64,000 nucleotides of DNA from Coprinus comatus (taxonomy: Eukaryota; Basidiomycota; Agaricomycetes; Agaricales; Agaricaceae). A program made the translations under genes and the position numbers. Every line of letters starts with the position of its first letter. The first letter of the stretch is position 1. The stretch spans positions 1 through 64,000 of the forward strand of contig JAWPGT010000071.1 of assembly GCA_034638255.1 (NCBI GenBank), given 5' to 3'. Shown here piece after piece: positions 12,079-23,257 of this stretch. The notes beneath the pieces were generated by a model. That model did no database searches. It saw only the letters and a program-made list of their open reading frames with translations, and was not told where the DNA came from.

Positions 12079-12656
12079 TTAATATTCCCCATCACCATCC
12101 GAAGTCATATCCGCTATGGCATGTGGAGTTCTCCCTAATACGAATATGGGGAGGTTTTCTCGTAAGTCAATCTTTGTTTTAAGACGTTTTAAAGCATAAG
12201 ACCTCACTCTTTCTCCTTCGTGTTCGTTTCCTCCGATTATGAACGGGAATTTGTTGAACAATCGTATTCATGTCTATAGTCCCCCCCACAAAAACACATC
12301 CGGAAGAAAAGAAGGTTACCAAAACTGGTCAAAACGAAATGCAATTATAAAGATCACATTGAATGGTGAAATTACCCACTTTCTTTTTCCTTTTCTTTTT
12401 CCTGTTTTTCCAAAGATAACGCGACTTGTTCAATAACGGCTTGACTGAGTGTTCTTATAAGTTCTGATACCGATTCCTCCGCTCTTTTCATCAACTCCTT
12501 AATCTGGACAACTTCTTCTGGAGTGAATTCACCAGTCCGCATCCGTTCATGGGATCTAAGGAGATCCAAATATTTAGCGCAAGAACTAAGTTTATTTCCT
12601 AGATAAACTAATTTGGATTGATCAGTACGATCCTTTGTGGATTGCGACGAAGCCAT
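12079..12656 (-). CDS. Small conserved-looking protein, unknown function, one frame break
   Basis: Exon 1 starts at 12656 (MASSQSTKDRTDQSKLVYLG; an upstream in-frame Met at 12695 is less likely) and is helical and charged: LVYLGNKLSSCAKYLDLLRS, then EEVVQIKELMKRAEESVSEL, probably a coiled coil. The donor (ggtaatt, near 12377) and acceptor (ctatag, near 12281) lead to exon 2 with NKFPFIIGGNEHEGERVRSY and a tail ending SDGDGEY at 12079. Exon 2 joins in the wrong frame by one base; a third T in the gattgttc stretch near 12262 would give one continuous protein of about 150 residues. I do not recognise the family. The composition of both halves argues they are real coding sequence. Confidence 0.55.
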
Positions 12657-13156
12657 GTTGTTTTTTAAAGTGCCCGCAAGGTAACACCCCCCCAAGAGTA
12701 AAGAAGAAGAATTAGAAGAGGGTGGTTATGGTTTTGGTAAGTATGAAGGATGTATGTGATTGGTTTTTAGGAACGTTGACACGAGGTGTTTGGTGGTTCA
12801 TGGAGTGCGTAAGTACTATGTAATTGATAACTATTTCAGGGTCGCTGAGTTAACTTACTGATGATCATCAGATAAAGTATTTCTGTCATAAACTCTTCGC
12901 CTCTAGTCGTCCAGTGATCAACCGTATCCGGCAATCAATGTCACAAGGACATAAAACGTGGCGGACCCAGTTTAATTCATCAAGGCAAGTTCTACAGGTT
13001 TTGCTTTATTCAAACGTCATATTTAATTAACCAAAGGAGTCCCGCAAGTTTCTTGTCTTCTTTGGCTAGCTCCAGCGTCCATTTCTTGTTTATGCGATGA
13101 GAGTCAAATTATAGACACATTGATTTAATGACTCAACCTCATGTGCTACTATTACA
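12657..13156. other. Intergenic, no gene seen
   Basis: Divergent promoter space between the small minus-strand gene and the F-box pseudogene. Nothing recognisable. Confidence 0.5.
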
Positions 13157-14413
13157 ATGTCCAAAATAATCAAGATGACTTACGGTCCGGCCCCGCCGAG
13201 GGCGGCGAGGGAAAATGCGAGGAAAGATTGGAAGACAGTGAATAAGCTCCAAACGCAACGACGTCCCCTTTCGGAACAACAACAAGCAACGAACGGACCC
13301 ATTCATCCGATCTCTAGAGTCCCAATCAATATCCTATCCGAAATCTTTTCCCATATTCTCACCCGAGATATTAACGTTGGATGCGTCCAATCATTATATC
13401 CGATAATTCCCAATATCTTCCAACTTTGTACAGTTTCTTATGCATGGAGAGATTTAATCATTTCATCTCCAATGTATTAGACAAAATTCAACATATCTAT
13501 GTCCACCATCAACGATTTCGACGAAATTGAACTGGAGGACTCCGAGGTTATGGACTGTATGTCATGGTTAATCGAGTTAACACTGTTCAAACTTGACCTA
13601 TGCCTTCAACGCAGCAAAGATAATCCAATGGAACTTTACTTATCTACTGGTCGAAGGGAGAAATTCGATCCAATCTTTCAACCCTTTGCGGCAGTGGATA
13701 ATGGAAATCAGAGATGGGAAATAATTTCATTCAATAGATATCCACCGGAACGGAATCGGAATGACTGTAGCCAGGATATTCAATTCCCAAATCTTCGTTT
13801 TATAAAAGCTGATCGTCATGCAAATAACGGATCCAATGGTCTTATACCATTCACTACTAGTTTCGAATTCTATCGCCAAATATCACCCTTTCAACGATAC
13901 GACACGAAGGTTCCTTGACTGGCAAATCATTTTTCTCAAAAGATTCAAACTGCTCGTCTCATTTTCGATCATCAAAATATCCCTGATCATGTTATGTGTT
14001 CTCTTATCGGAAAATTCAAAAACCTTTCTAATCTCATTTTACCTCGTCATAACGATCGCATTACCTCGTCATATTAGAAGTTTTGGCTCGATCCGAACTA
14101 TGAATGCAGATGGTAGAGTTGGATTTTGTTGTGTGTTGAAAGTGAAGAATTTGGAAATTCATTTAGAACCAAAAACGAAGAAACATTTCTTACATCTTTT
14201 CTTACGACGACGTACCTGTTCCGAAACTGAAACCCTAGTTGAAACGCCAGCACCAACCTGCCAAAACAACGTCGATACCAACATGTTAAAGTCGATCAAG
14301 ATCTTCAACCCGTTATTGAAGATATCAAGCGTTCTGCAAACTAGGGTTTCACAGCAGAGGTTGTCGGAGATGACCCCGAAGGTTACTTATTAACTAGAAA
14401 AGTGTTCCGCTGA
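13157..14413 (+). pseudogene. F-box protein (type B), broken by a stop and frame shifts
   Basis: The F-box reads HPISRVPINILSEIFSHIL, followed by the Agaricomycete pattern LCTVSYAWRDLIISSP, then FKLDLCLQRSKDNPMELYL. A TAG at 13478-13480 stands where the family has Trp (TGG), in the middle of an otherwise continuous frame to 13918. Beyond that the repeats continue in other frames (MCSLIGKFKNLSNLILPRHN near 13988, VVGDDPEGYLLTRKVFR near 14360). It is a relative of the gene at 16243-18050, 1.8 kb away on the same strand. F-box proteins link Skp1-Cullin ubiquitin ligases to targets; this copy has probably lost function, although the nonsense change is a single base. Confidence 0.7.
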
Positions 14414-14479
14414 TAGTTGCAAATATTTTGTCTGGTCTCCTGAATTTTAGTTCTAGTAGTGGAATAATATAATGGAACA

Positions 14480-15850
14480 TCAAAAAGTCCACTCATAATC
14501 TTATCCAGACCTCCATTCCTTTAAAAATTTCCAGTTTTTCCCTTGCAGTGACCCCATTTCTTCCGGCAGGGTTGAGAGACTTAACAATCAACCCATGAAC
14601 GTTCTCATAACCTCACTCCAATTAACACCATCCATTATCCAACCAACGAAACCTCTACTATTATCCTCTCCCTGCCCATAATAAAATTCAGCAGGAGCTA
14701 TCCTCTCATTACCTCCAGATCTTTTGAACGAAGTTCGAATTAACATCTGATCCCCTTGGCTGAAAGGTCGAGGATTAATAGAGACGTTACGAATCCGAGT
14801 GATAGAACAGATGAGGCCAGATACGAGGGAAGCAGTAAGATTCCGGTCGTACACACAGAGGGCTTTCAATTGTGGCAATCCAACTGGTATATGCCTTTGG
14901 AAATCTACAAATCCGTCGGGATCTGTTCCTGAGAATTGAAGAAGCCGAAGATTTGGGAAGATAAAGGAACATATTATGTCATATATTCCGTGTATCCCAT
15001 TTTTATTGGGTAGAAATAGATTAAGAGTAACAAGGCTGTGTAATGTTATTTGACTTGTAGGAAGTGGTGGTTGGGTAGGAAGACCAAATGCGCAAAATTT
15101 AATATTCTTGGCTGACATGAATTGACTGGGGAATGTTACGATGTCTTCATCAGGGACTGCTGTGTCACGTAGTAAGATGTCAACATTGGTAAGATTGTTG
15201 AAGGTATCATTAGGAGTGTGATAGGGAGGTAAAAATTGCACTCGGTGCTCCCAGCAGAAAATGAAGTTCTTCAGGGTGGGAGCACGTTCGATGAGTCCAA
15301 AGATATCGTTCCAGAGGATTTCTAAGCCAAGCCAACATCCTTGGGATATTTTTAGTGATTCGAGGTTATTTGCTTTCATCCAGGACAATTCCTGGATAAA
15401 ACTCAGGAGGGGTATTTGATCCATTGTGAATTCCAATTTACGGATGCGAGCAAGATGTTTGGACAGGGTTTTGTAAAGTGGAGTGGTAGAACCTGCTTCC
15501 CATACATCACGTTGTACAAGTTGTACAATGGAGAGTTTGGTGTTATGTGACCTTTCCAACCAGAGATCAATGGTGGTATGAGGAATCTCAATGGGAAGTC
15601 CTTCCGTCGTGACCCAAATTCCGAGTGATGACCAACAATATGGAGTGGATACAAGAACTTCATCCCAACGTTGACATACAAGTCGGATGATAGTCCGAAT
15701 TCTTGCCCGCTCTTTCGTTGACAATTCATCATTACAACAATCTTCAAAGATACACGAAAGAACCTCGTTCGGTAGGTCATTTGCGTAGGCCATTGTGTGT
15801 GCTGTGGTGGAGTAGTTCAAGTTAGGTTCGAGTAAGTAGCAAGCGCTTAC
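14480..15850 (-). repeat. Duplicated segment, copy 1 (F-box type A gene with flanks)
   Basis: The coding sequence and about 80-100 bases after the stop (ctctcaaccctgccggaag, then aaaactggaaa and a tggacttttt stretch) recur at 42000-43345 in the opposite orientation. The segment just before the start codon also matches (the STTAHT reading). Confidence 0.75.
14588..15793 (-). CDS. F-box protein with leucine-rich C-terminal part (type A)
   Basis: Single-exon gene of about 401 residues. The N-terminal F-box reads AYANDLPNEVLSCIFEDCC, followed by RTIIRLVCQRWDEVLVSTP. The rest is an irregular leucine-rich repeat region (ARIRKLEFTMDQIPLLSFI, SLVTLNLFL, FIFPNLRLLQF, GLPQLKALCVYD) ending FYYGQGEDNSRGFVGW. 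The Met at 15793 is chosen because the F-box begins directly after it; the frame is open upstream to 15919. It is a close paralogue of the gene at 42031-43242, with similarity continuing into both flanks. It is the presumed substrate adaptor of an SCF ubiquitin ligase; the target cannot be told. Confidence 0.85.
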   Translation of the reverse strand: MAYANDLPNEVLSCIFEDCCNDELSTKERARIRTIIRLVCQRWDEVLVSTPYCWSSLGIWVTTEGLPIEIPHTTIDLWLERSHNTKLSIVQLVQRDVWEAGSTTPLYKTLSKHLARIRKLEFTMDQIPLLSFIQELSWMKANNLESLKISQGCWLGLEILWNDIFGLIERAPTLKNFIFCWEHRVQFLPPYHTPNDTFNNLTNVDILLRDTAVPDEDIVTFPSQFMSAKNIKFCAFGLPTQPPLPTSQITLHSLVTLNLFLPNKNGIHGIYDIICSFIFPNLRLLQFSGTDPDGFVDFQRHIPVGLPQLKALCVYDRNLTASLVSGLICSITRIRNVSINPRPFSQGDQMLIRTSFKRSGGNERIAPAEFYYGQGEDNSRGFVGWIMDGVNWSEVMRTFMG

Positions 15851-16242
15851 GACATGTACGGCATCTGCCGCGAACCAGACATCTATATTTATGACACTAA
15901 GGATTGTTATACTTACCATCTTCTGAGTTGTGCTACATGCTGATTAATAGCTACCAACATAGATTAATACTTCCTGTTTACAGAGCAGCGAGGCCCAGTG
16001 TACATGTGTAAAACGGAATGCTCATGGGCAAAGACGGCATTTTGTCGGAAAGTAAGTAGTCACACGCATTCCATGACGACACTGATGATTGATCAGTGGT
16101 GAGCGCTTAATAGAAGAGTTAAACTCACTTCCAATAAATGGACAAGCGAGTAGAAGAAAGTAAAGAAAGTATCGATATCTGGTGAGTGGTGTTTGTCGTA
16201 CTCTCCTTACGATTCTGAGAACTAATCGAGTCCTCACTAATC
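15794..16242. other. Divergent promoter between two F-box genes
   Basis: About 450 bases between head-to-head F-box genes. No further gene or clear element seen. Confidence 0.5.
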
Positions 16243-18050
16243 ATGAATATCTTCAGTGGCGCGAACGAGATCGATAAAAATGATCTAAATACCATAATAT
16301 CACAAACACAAGACGAAATACTCGAAATATATCAAGACCTTCTCGTGTACAGAGCTAAAGTCAAACGACTCGAACAAAGACGATCAGAACTCAAATCTCT
16401 CGAAAAGCGTTACACGTACCTACTATCTTCAGTTGGTCATGTTCCAGACGACATCATATATGAGATCTTTTCTCATGTTCTCAGTCAAGACGGCGTCTAT
16501 TGCGGATACCGCAAACTTCCAAGATGCTCAGGTCCCGACATATTCAGCCTCAGCACAGTATGTTCCGTATGGCGTGGTCTACTTGTTTCAAACTCCTATT
16601 TTTGGTCCAAAGTCAAAATAGTTATGCCTCATCCCGAAGCAAGCATTAGCTCTCCTAAAAGGAAAGAGATGATAGATCTGGCCTCGTTCAGATTGAATCT
16701 TTGCCTTCAACGTTGTAAAATAGACGAGATGGTGTTAAATGTTACGACGAGTGGAAGGGGAAGGGATGGAAGTGACGATCCCTTTTGTCGAACATTCATG
16801 AAAGAATTTGAAAAAGAAACGAGTAGATGGAAAAGTATTCATTTTGATGGAGTCTTGGCATCATCCTTACTTTCGGATTTAAAAAGGAAATTTCCAAACC
16901 TCCGCCACTTGGGCTATGACGCACGACAGGACGAAGAACTCGGTTTAGAGATGGCCTACCGTTATACCCATATTTTACAGGGAAATGCACCCAATCTTTC
17001 CTCTATGTCTTTGAAATTTCTCAGAAAGACGGAACGGCATTTCCGAGACTTACAAATATTCCTATCGTCCTCTCATTCTCAATTAACCAAATTTGAACTG
17101 GTCGTCAAAGGAATTTTCACAAAAGAAGATTTTTCATTCGTACAAAAAAACATTTCATTAATGCCAATCTTACACATCTCCAAATCCATCTACTCGGAAG
17201 ATGGTCCATGGACTATCCCTCACCAGAATTATTAACAGGACCCCAATCCCAATCCCAACCTTCATCGTCGTCAGATACTACTAACAACCAAAACCTACCT
17301 TATTCCCTCCCAAACCTTCACACACTCGACATCAAATGCAAAGAAATGTCCCCCAAACTAATGATACCGTTTTACTCAACTCTCAGATGCATCAACCTAC
17401 GTCAACTCAAATATGAATGTGACGCACCTCCAATAGATCAATTACCTTTCCTCGAATGGATAAATCACTTTTCACATTCTATTCAACATTTCAGTCTCGT
17501 TTCTGATCATTGGGGAGTTTCAATATCATTTATTCTTTCCATTCTTCGTCGTTTTATCAACCTCTCTACCCTCGATTTACGTTGTCACGGTACATCAGAA
17601 ATTCTCAACATTTTGGCTAATAAAGTTGAAGAAGAAGAAGATAACAACAAATTCTATTACATTCCTAAACTGAAATACCTAATCGTTCATCTACGTAACT
17701 ACGCAAAACCTTCATTTTTAGAATTCCTCGCTCGACGTACATTCTCACCCTTATCCCCTATATTTTCGAAAACAAAAACAGAAACAGAGTCGGAGTCATT
17801 GGAAACAGAGATGGAATTGTTATCAATTGTACCTGGTATAACTTCAATGGATACGGATAATACAGTCGCCACCTTAAAAACAGTCACGGTGCACGCTCAA
17901 AACAGTCTAATTACCGAGATTCACGCACAGGTACTTAGGATTATTGAATCGGTTAATTATAATCTTCGAGTAGAATATCAACTTGATCTCGAACCTTGGC
18001 TTAATCTTGCTTTGGACGGACCTGTAACTGTCTCAGATTTTACCGATTAA
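16243..18050 (+). CDS. F-box/leucine-rich protein (type B), one frame break in an A7 run
   Basis: Starts with a coiled coil (about residues 10-60, ILEIYQDLLVYRAKVKRLEQ) followed by the F-box VGHVPDDIIYEIFSHVLSQ and LSTVCSVWRGLLVSNSYFW, then LRR-like segments. The first frame ends at 17235, but the repeat pattern passes without a gap into another frame: in that frame the sequence reads INANLTHLQIHLLGRWSMD and continues to 18050. The switch falls at seven A at 17143-17149 (tac-A7-cat); one more A gives a single protein of about 600 residues. The C-terminal half has LHTLDIKCKEM, LSTLDLRCHG and VTVHAQNSLITEIHAQ. No introns. Paralogue of the broken copy at 13157-14413. Confidence 0.75.
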
Positions 18051-19256
18051 TCTCCTAATAGTATACTTGCACCTACCGTAGGTACTAGTGAATAGTATAG
18101 TTAGTAGTTTAAATATATAGTTATGCTGTACTTAGCAGTATAGGTTTTTTTTGGTATCCAAATAAATATACGGATTTTTCATGAATACATACTATTACGT
18201 ACAGTAAATCGTTTGAAAGAACGGAAGTAGGTTAGAGCCGTTATCAACCCAAACTCGGTCCTTGGGACACGTCACGTCACGTCTATTATCACACATCAGT
18301 CAACATCTATATCTAATCACCATCGACAGAACTTGAGTCTGAGCTTGTAACATTGGCTTCTTGGCCCGTTTCTGGTATTGTAGGCTCATCAAACAAGTAA
18401 CTGTCAAGTATCTTGAAAGAATACATGATAATGACATTGGACCTCCATTGATCTCATCGATCAATAATCACGATCTGATCAGACAGATATGGTAATGTGA
18501 CAGTTCTCGTTGATGTGCATCTATCATTCTCAAACTCCTTGCAAATTTCTTTCTTCAAAGGAATTGCTATACAAATAACAGATGTCAGAAGATTCTATAT
18601 ACCAATCATTATTTTTTGTATTTCTTTTAGATAAATTTGTTGATTTTTGACCCATAATAGGGCTAGTAAATTGTATCATGTCTGTTTTTTGGTAGTTATT
18701 TGAGGATTAAAGGAGAACGGGCGGACACCAAGACATTGAATGAGAAACGGGCATTTGACCCAAGGAACGGTGATGGCCCAAGGACTGGTGTTAAAGTGTA
18801 CACGTTAAAGTGAAGGTAGAATCCCTTTTGTATTTTATATTCTCGTAAGATATGGAGAATATAAACGTAAAAACGTTGTGCTTTGTTGGAATAAATTACA
18901 ACATGACTGTGAACCGATAAGACCATGAAAAAGAAAAAGAAAAAGAAAATATTGAATATGAATGTTGATGTTGATGTAATGGTAATGTGAGTGTGATGAA
19001 GTAACTGTGATGAAGAAAGTTCAAGAAAAAAAAAAAAGAAATCAGGGTGTATAACTTAAAAGAACATATGAGCCAAAAGGAAAAAAGGCATATAAGTAAG
19101 AGAGGAACATTTAAAAAAAAGCGTAAAGCTAAAGTCACATCCAATAAAAGAAAAAACAACAAACGCAAAAAAAAACACTGCGTAAACGGAAAGAAAGAAG
19201 AAAACATCAACCAAAAAAAGAAAGCGAGGAAGAAATTAAAAGTATAATATCATATA
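18051..19256. other. Intergenic between convergent genes, no gene seen
   Basis: Very A-rich near 19020-19240, in the 3' flank of the kinase gene. ORFs here are low-complexity Lys or Phe runs. Confidence 0.6.
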
Positions 19257-22200
19257 CTACGACCTCGAAAGCGCCTTCCTCGCTTCTTCACCTGCCTTCC
19301 TAGCAGTAGCAACAGCCGGTCTTGTTAACCCTGTCTTCACCTCCTTTTCTTCATCTCCATTCCCAGGACTTACAGCAGCACTTCGCTTTCCAACAACATT
19401 AGCAGCAGCCATTGCCCTTAGATAGTTACCACCTGATGTACTAGGTCTTTTCTTTGTTTGAGGTCTACCAGATCCTCCATTTATTGTTGTTCCTGATGTA
19501 GATGCAGGTGCTGATGCAGAAATTGTAGTGGTTGCAGCTGTCACCGCTGTGGTTGACGAAGATGAGGATGAGGATGATGTTGGAATTACTTTGCCATAAA
19601 CCTTTTCCCTATCCACCCTCTTCAAAAACGGACTAGGCAAATTCTCTTCATCAGCCAGACTGTACTCCGGCACCAAACCGTTTTTCAGTGCTTGTACAGG
19701 TACAGGTTTTACAACACGTGTAACTTGTGCTTTAGTGGTTGAAGATGTCGTAGCACTTATAGCTGAAGCCGCCATCCTATTAACAGAAGGAACTGTTTTT
19801 GAACTTGAAGAAACCACATTGATTGAAGAAGATCGTTTAATTTGTGCTCTTGCAGCATTGGCAGCACGCATTGCTGGTATAGAAGTTTTCCTTAACCGTC
19901 CTGGTTCTGATTGAACCATGATAGAAATCGTAGCTGTTGATCCTATTGATGAAGTTGAATTTGAAGAAGTATTATCCGAATCACTTCGCTCCCTTTCTTT
20001 CCACTCTCTTTGCTTCCTTTCACTAGGACTTGGAGGTGGACTATCAACGTCCTCTTCACTAATACTTGACGTTGTGCTTGACCGCAACTCATCAACACGT
20101 TGTTGCAGACTTTGTTGCCTTTCGAGTTCGGATTCCGGTGATTCGAATATTTTAGTGAATCCCAACCCAACTCTCGGTGATTGATTGAATAGTTTGGCGA
20201 GTTCAGTTGGAGAAGGTGTAGCAAGGGTTTCTCCTGTTGTGGTGAGGATGACGCCCTTCATTGCAGATGGTAGGGTATCAGTGTAGTTTGGACGTGTAAT
20301 GGGTGTTTGCAGTGGGAATGGTATCGTCTCGTTTTTTGGCGTGGCATGATTATGATTCCTAAGTTGTCGTCGTCGTTGTGTAGGTGTTTCGTTCGTCATG
20401 CGATTAATAGGCTCTAAAATATTCTTCACTTCTTCTAGTGGTGCTTTCTGAGATTTTATTGCTATAACCCAAGTTAATATCTCTCCTGCACGATGTGGAT
20501 ACTTGAAAGAGGATAATTACCTTTTTGAGCTGCTTCCCAAGCATGCATTTTCTCCTCCAATTCTTCTTTCATCTCCTCAATTCTATCCTCCTCACTTCGT
20601 AGTTCATCCTCCCTTTTCGAAATCCACTCCACCCGTTGTTGAACAGCTTTAATACTAATCTCAACTTCATTCCTAATCTCCGTCTCTCGTTCAGTCCAAG
20701 CTCTACAAACCTCTGCTTCTCTCGTTCTAACAGCTTCCATAATCTCATCCTCCCTTCTTGTCATTGCACGAGCAACCTCTTCTTCTCTTCTTTGAATTGC
20801 CACGCGTAATTCCTCCTCCCGATGCGCTACAGCCTGTTTCATTGCAATTTCGACTTCACGTTGTGTGATCTGTGGATGTTGTTGTAGATGGACAACATGT
20901 GCTTGTAATCTTGCAATCTCAGCGTCCTTTTCGGATAGCAAAGCAGTTATACGTTGCTCTTTTCCTCGTAGTGATTCTTCTCTTGCTATGATTTCACGCT
21001 CTTTCGCCAGGACGTCCGTTCTATGTTTTTTAACCTGTGATAGTCTAAAAATAGAATTGATTGATATAACATCAATGAAACAAGCGAGACAAGCACCCAC
21101 AGTTTATCGGTCTCGGAAACTCTAAATGATAGCTCTAATCGTTCATGTTGGAGAAGTTGTACAGCGGAGGGTCGCATAGCAGGCTAAAAAATCTTCAACT
21201 TGAGAACCACGGATTGAACCTTCCAAATGTAGATGTAGCAAACATACGTTGAGGTTGAGCATGGCTTTAATGACGGCCGACAACGACTGTGAATAACCTC
21301 TTGGAAGTGGTGGTATTCGAGCGTTCCTGTATGTTGACAAGATCAGATGGATTAAAGAGTTTTGGTGATAAAAATAAGTACCGAATGAAGATACTGAGCT
21401 CGTTATGTGTTTTAGCTTCATGGAATGGGGGTTTCAGTGCGCATAGTTCATATATTAGGCACCCTAATGACCAGATATCGGACTTGGAATCGTATGCTTT
21501 TTCTTGCATGAGTTCAGGGGACATGTAGTATGGTGTCTGGAGATGTATGTTATTGAGAATTAAAAGAGGAGAAACATGAAAATAGACGCACTCCAACATA
21601 TGTGTTCGCAAAGCTGCTCTGAGCTAGGGCCTTCGACAAACCAAAGTCGCCCAACTTGACGACATGACTTTCGTTCAAGAACACTGAAGTACGAATTGAG
21701 GCCGATCATCGAGTGACAAGGGGAGTACGACACACCATTGTCTGGCTTCAAGTCTCTATGCAGAATCTGGACTCTCCTCTCCTTCACGTGGTTATTTCCG
21801 TCTTCCCCTGGCAAACCATTGCCACTTCCACTTGAGCTCCTGCTGTGTCCATTAGGATGGTGGCAATGTTGCAACGCCAGCAATATTTGCATAAAATAGT
21901 TCCAAATAGTGTCTTCCGGTATTTGTCTGCCTGACCTCGTGGCCTGTTTAATGACGGTCGATAAATCTCCACCCCCACAATATTCCATCAGAATATACAG
22001 AATCCCGGCATCGCGGTCGACATAACGGTCGTGGTATCGTACTATATGATCATGATGCAAATCTTTCAAAATATTCCTGTAAAACACGCGTTGTCAGAAC
22101 CGCCAGCCACATTCCAAGAAAATGAATTTGGGCGTACACTTCAGCAACAATCTGTTTCCTATCCCTCTCCGTCATCCTCTCAAAATTCAGCTCCTTCCTC

Positions 22201-22366
22201 GCAAAAACCTATTGAAAAACAGAGAGAAATGTTCATATTGTGATATAAATAACAAAAGTACCACTTGTACCATTCCATCCGATTTCCTGCGGACCTTTCT
22301 TATAATGCCAAATGAGCCATTTCCTATGATATCCAGTGGCTCATACTGGTCGAGAAAGGGAATCAT
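19257..22366 (-). CDS. NIMA-family (Kin3/Fin1-type) Ser/Thr protein kinase
   Basis: NIMA kinases control mitotic entry, spindle poles and septation. The start at 22366 gives [20 protein letters not shown] (glycine loop), then [11 protein letters not shown] (catalytic Lys), [28 protein letters not shown] (catalytic loop), [11 protein letters not shown] (DFG), [12 protein letters not shown] (activation segment) and the NIMA hallmark [13 protein letters not shown]. The kinase is followed by a long coiled coil (about 20530-21030, regular Glu/Arg heptads such as [20 protein letters not shown]) and a disordered Ser/Thr-rich tail to 19257. About eight introns all fit in phase, and I found no break. 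A low-complexity insertion ([10 protein letters not shown]) sits before the catalytic loop. The stretch [20 protein letters not shown] in the tail may be a conserved docking or degradation segment. Confidence 0.93.
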
Positions 22367-23007
22367 GGTGAAAGGGAGCGAAACGTGGGTGATAGTCCGT
22401 CTGCTAATTTCGATCCATTGCGCCTCCCGCGTTCAACAAGCACGTGATCGCGGAACGTTAATATCCACCCTAGGGGTCGTCCTCGGCATCACATTGGTTT
22501 GATGTCCTTGGATGTATGTATTCAATTGAAAAAAGAGTGCGATTTATTGTTGGTTACTGATAGTAGCTATTACCAAGATGACACCAAAACGAAAGTATCA
22601 GAAAAGGAACTGCTTCATCTGTGCTAGAACCCTACCTCGTTCAAACTTTTCGGAGCACGTAATCTAAAGCATGGCAAATGAAAACACGTACATTCCTTAC
22701 CAGTGTAATAATCAATGAATCAGACAGGAACAGTGACACTGTACAGCTATATCCAGTGACTGCTGATATTAAAAGCACTCATCATAAGACTTAGCCGATA
22801 ATTGGCATAAATATGTTGCACAGAATAAAGGATTTGTATTTTAAGAAGTATTTGGGCATCAGACTATTGTCCGATCCTCAGAGCAATTATACGTGAGTTA
22901 TACTCTAGTAGCTTGGGCACTTGCGACGTTATAAGATTTAATTAACCATTGCCTTGCTATTCCCACAGGAATATACTACGAATATAGCTTAGCCGATTAA
23001 TTTATAA
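22367..23007. other. Intergenic, no gene seen
   Basis: Promoter space of the kinase on the left, then AT-rich DNA up to the tRNA. No coding signal. Confidence 0.5.
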
Positions 23008-23101
23008 GCATTAATGGGGTAGTGGTAACCTGGGTCGTTGCCAATTCGAATTCGCTTCGTTTGAATTCGACCCGCCGGGGGTTCGATTCCCTCTTAATGC
23101 A
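23008..23101 (+). tRNA. tRNA-Gly(GCC) with a 23-base intron
   Basis: Folds as acceptor GCATTAA/TTAATGC, D arm GGGT-AGTGGTA-ACCT, anticodon stem GGTCG/CGACC with loop TTGCCAA (anticodon GCC at 23040-23042), and T arm GGGGG-TTCGATT-CCCTC, with discriminator A. The mature form is 71 bases. A 23-base intron (about 23044-23066) follows position 37, the usual place for eukaryotic tRNA introns. The intragenic A and B boxes for RNA polymerase III are the D and T arms. An almost identical copy lies at 29034-29127. Confidence 0.93.
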
Positions 23102-23257
23102 CTCCGGAAAATCCGATGCTTTACAATTTTTCCTTTTTCCTTCTACATATCACGAGCCACGAAACAGACCTCAGCCGGCCCAGGCTCAGCCAGTTATCAA
23201 AACGGTGAATGTCCATCAATATATTACTACTGAAACAACGAGATCTCCTACTCTAAC

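Noticed and set aside
12079..12261. Separate gene starting at a non-ATG codon
   Set aside because: Better read as the second exon of the gene starting at 12656.
18896..19247. Phe/Leu-rich minus ORF and Lys-rich plus ORF
   Set aside because: Products of an A-rich tract; no real protein signal.
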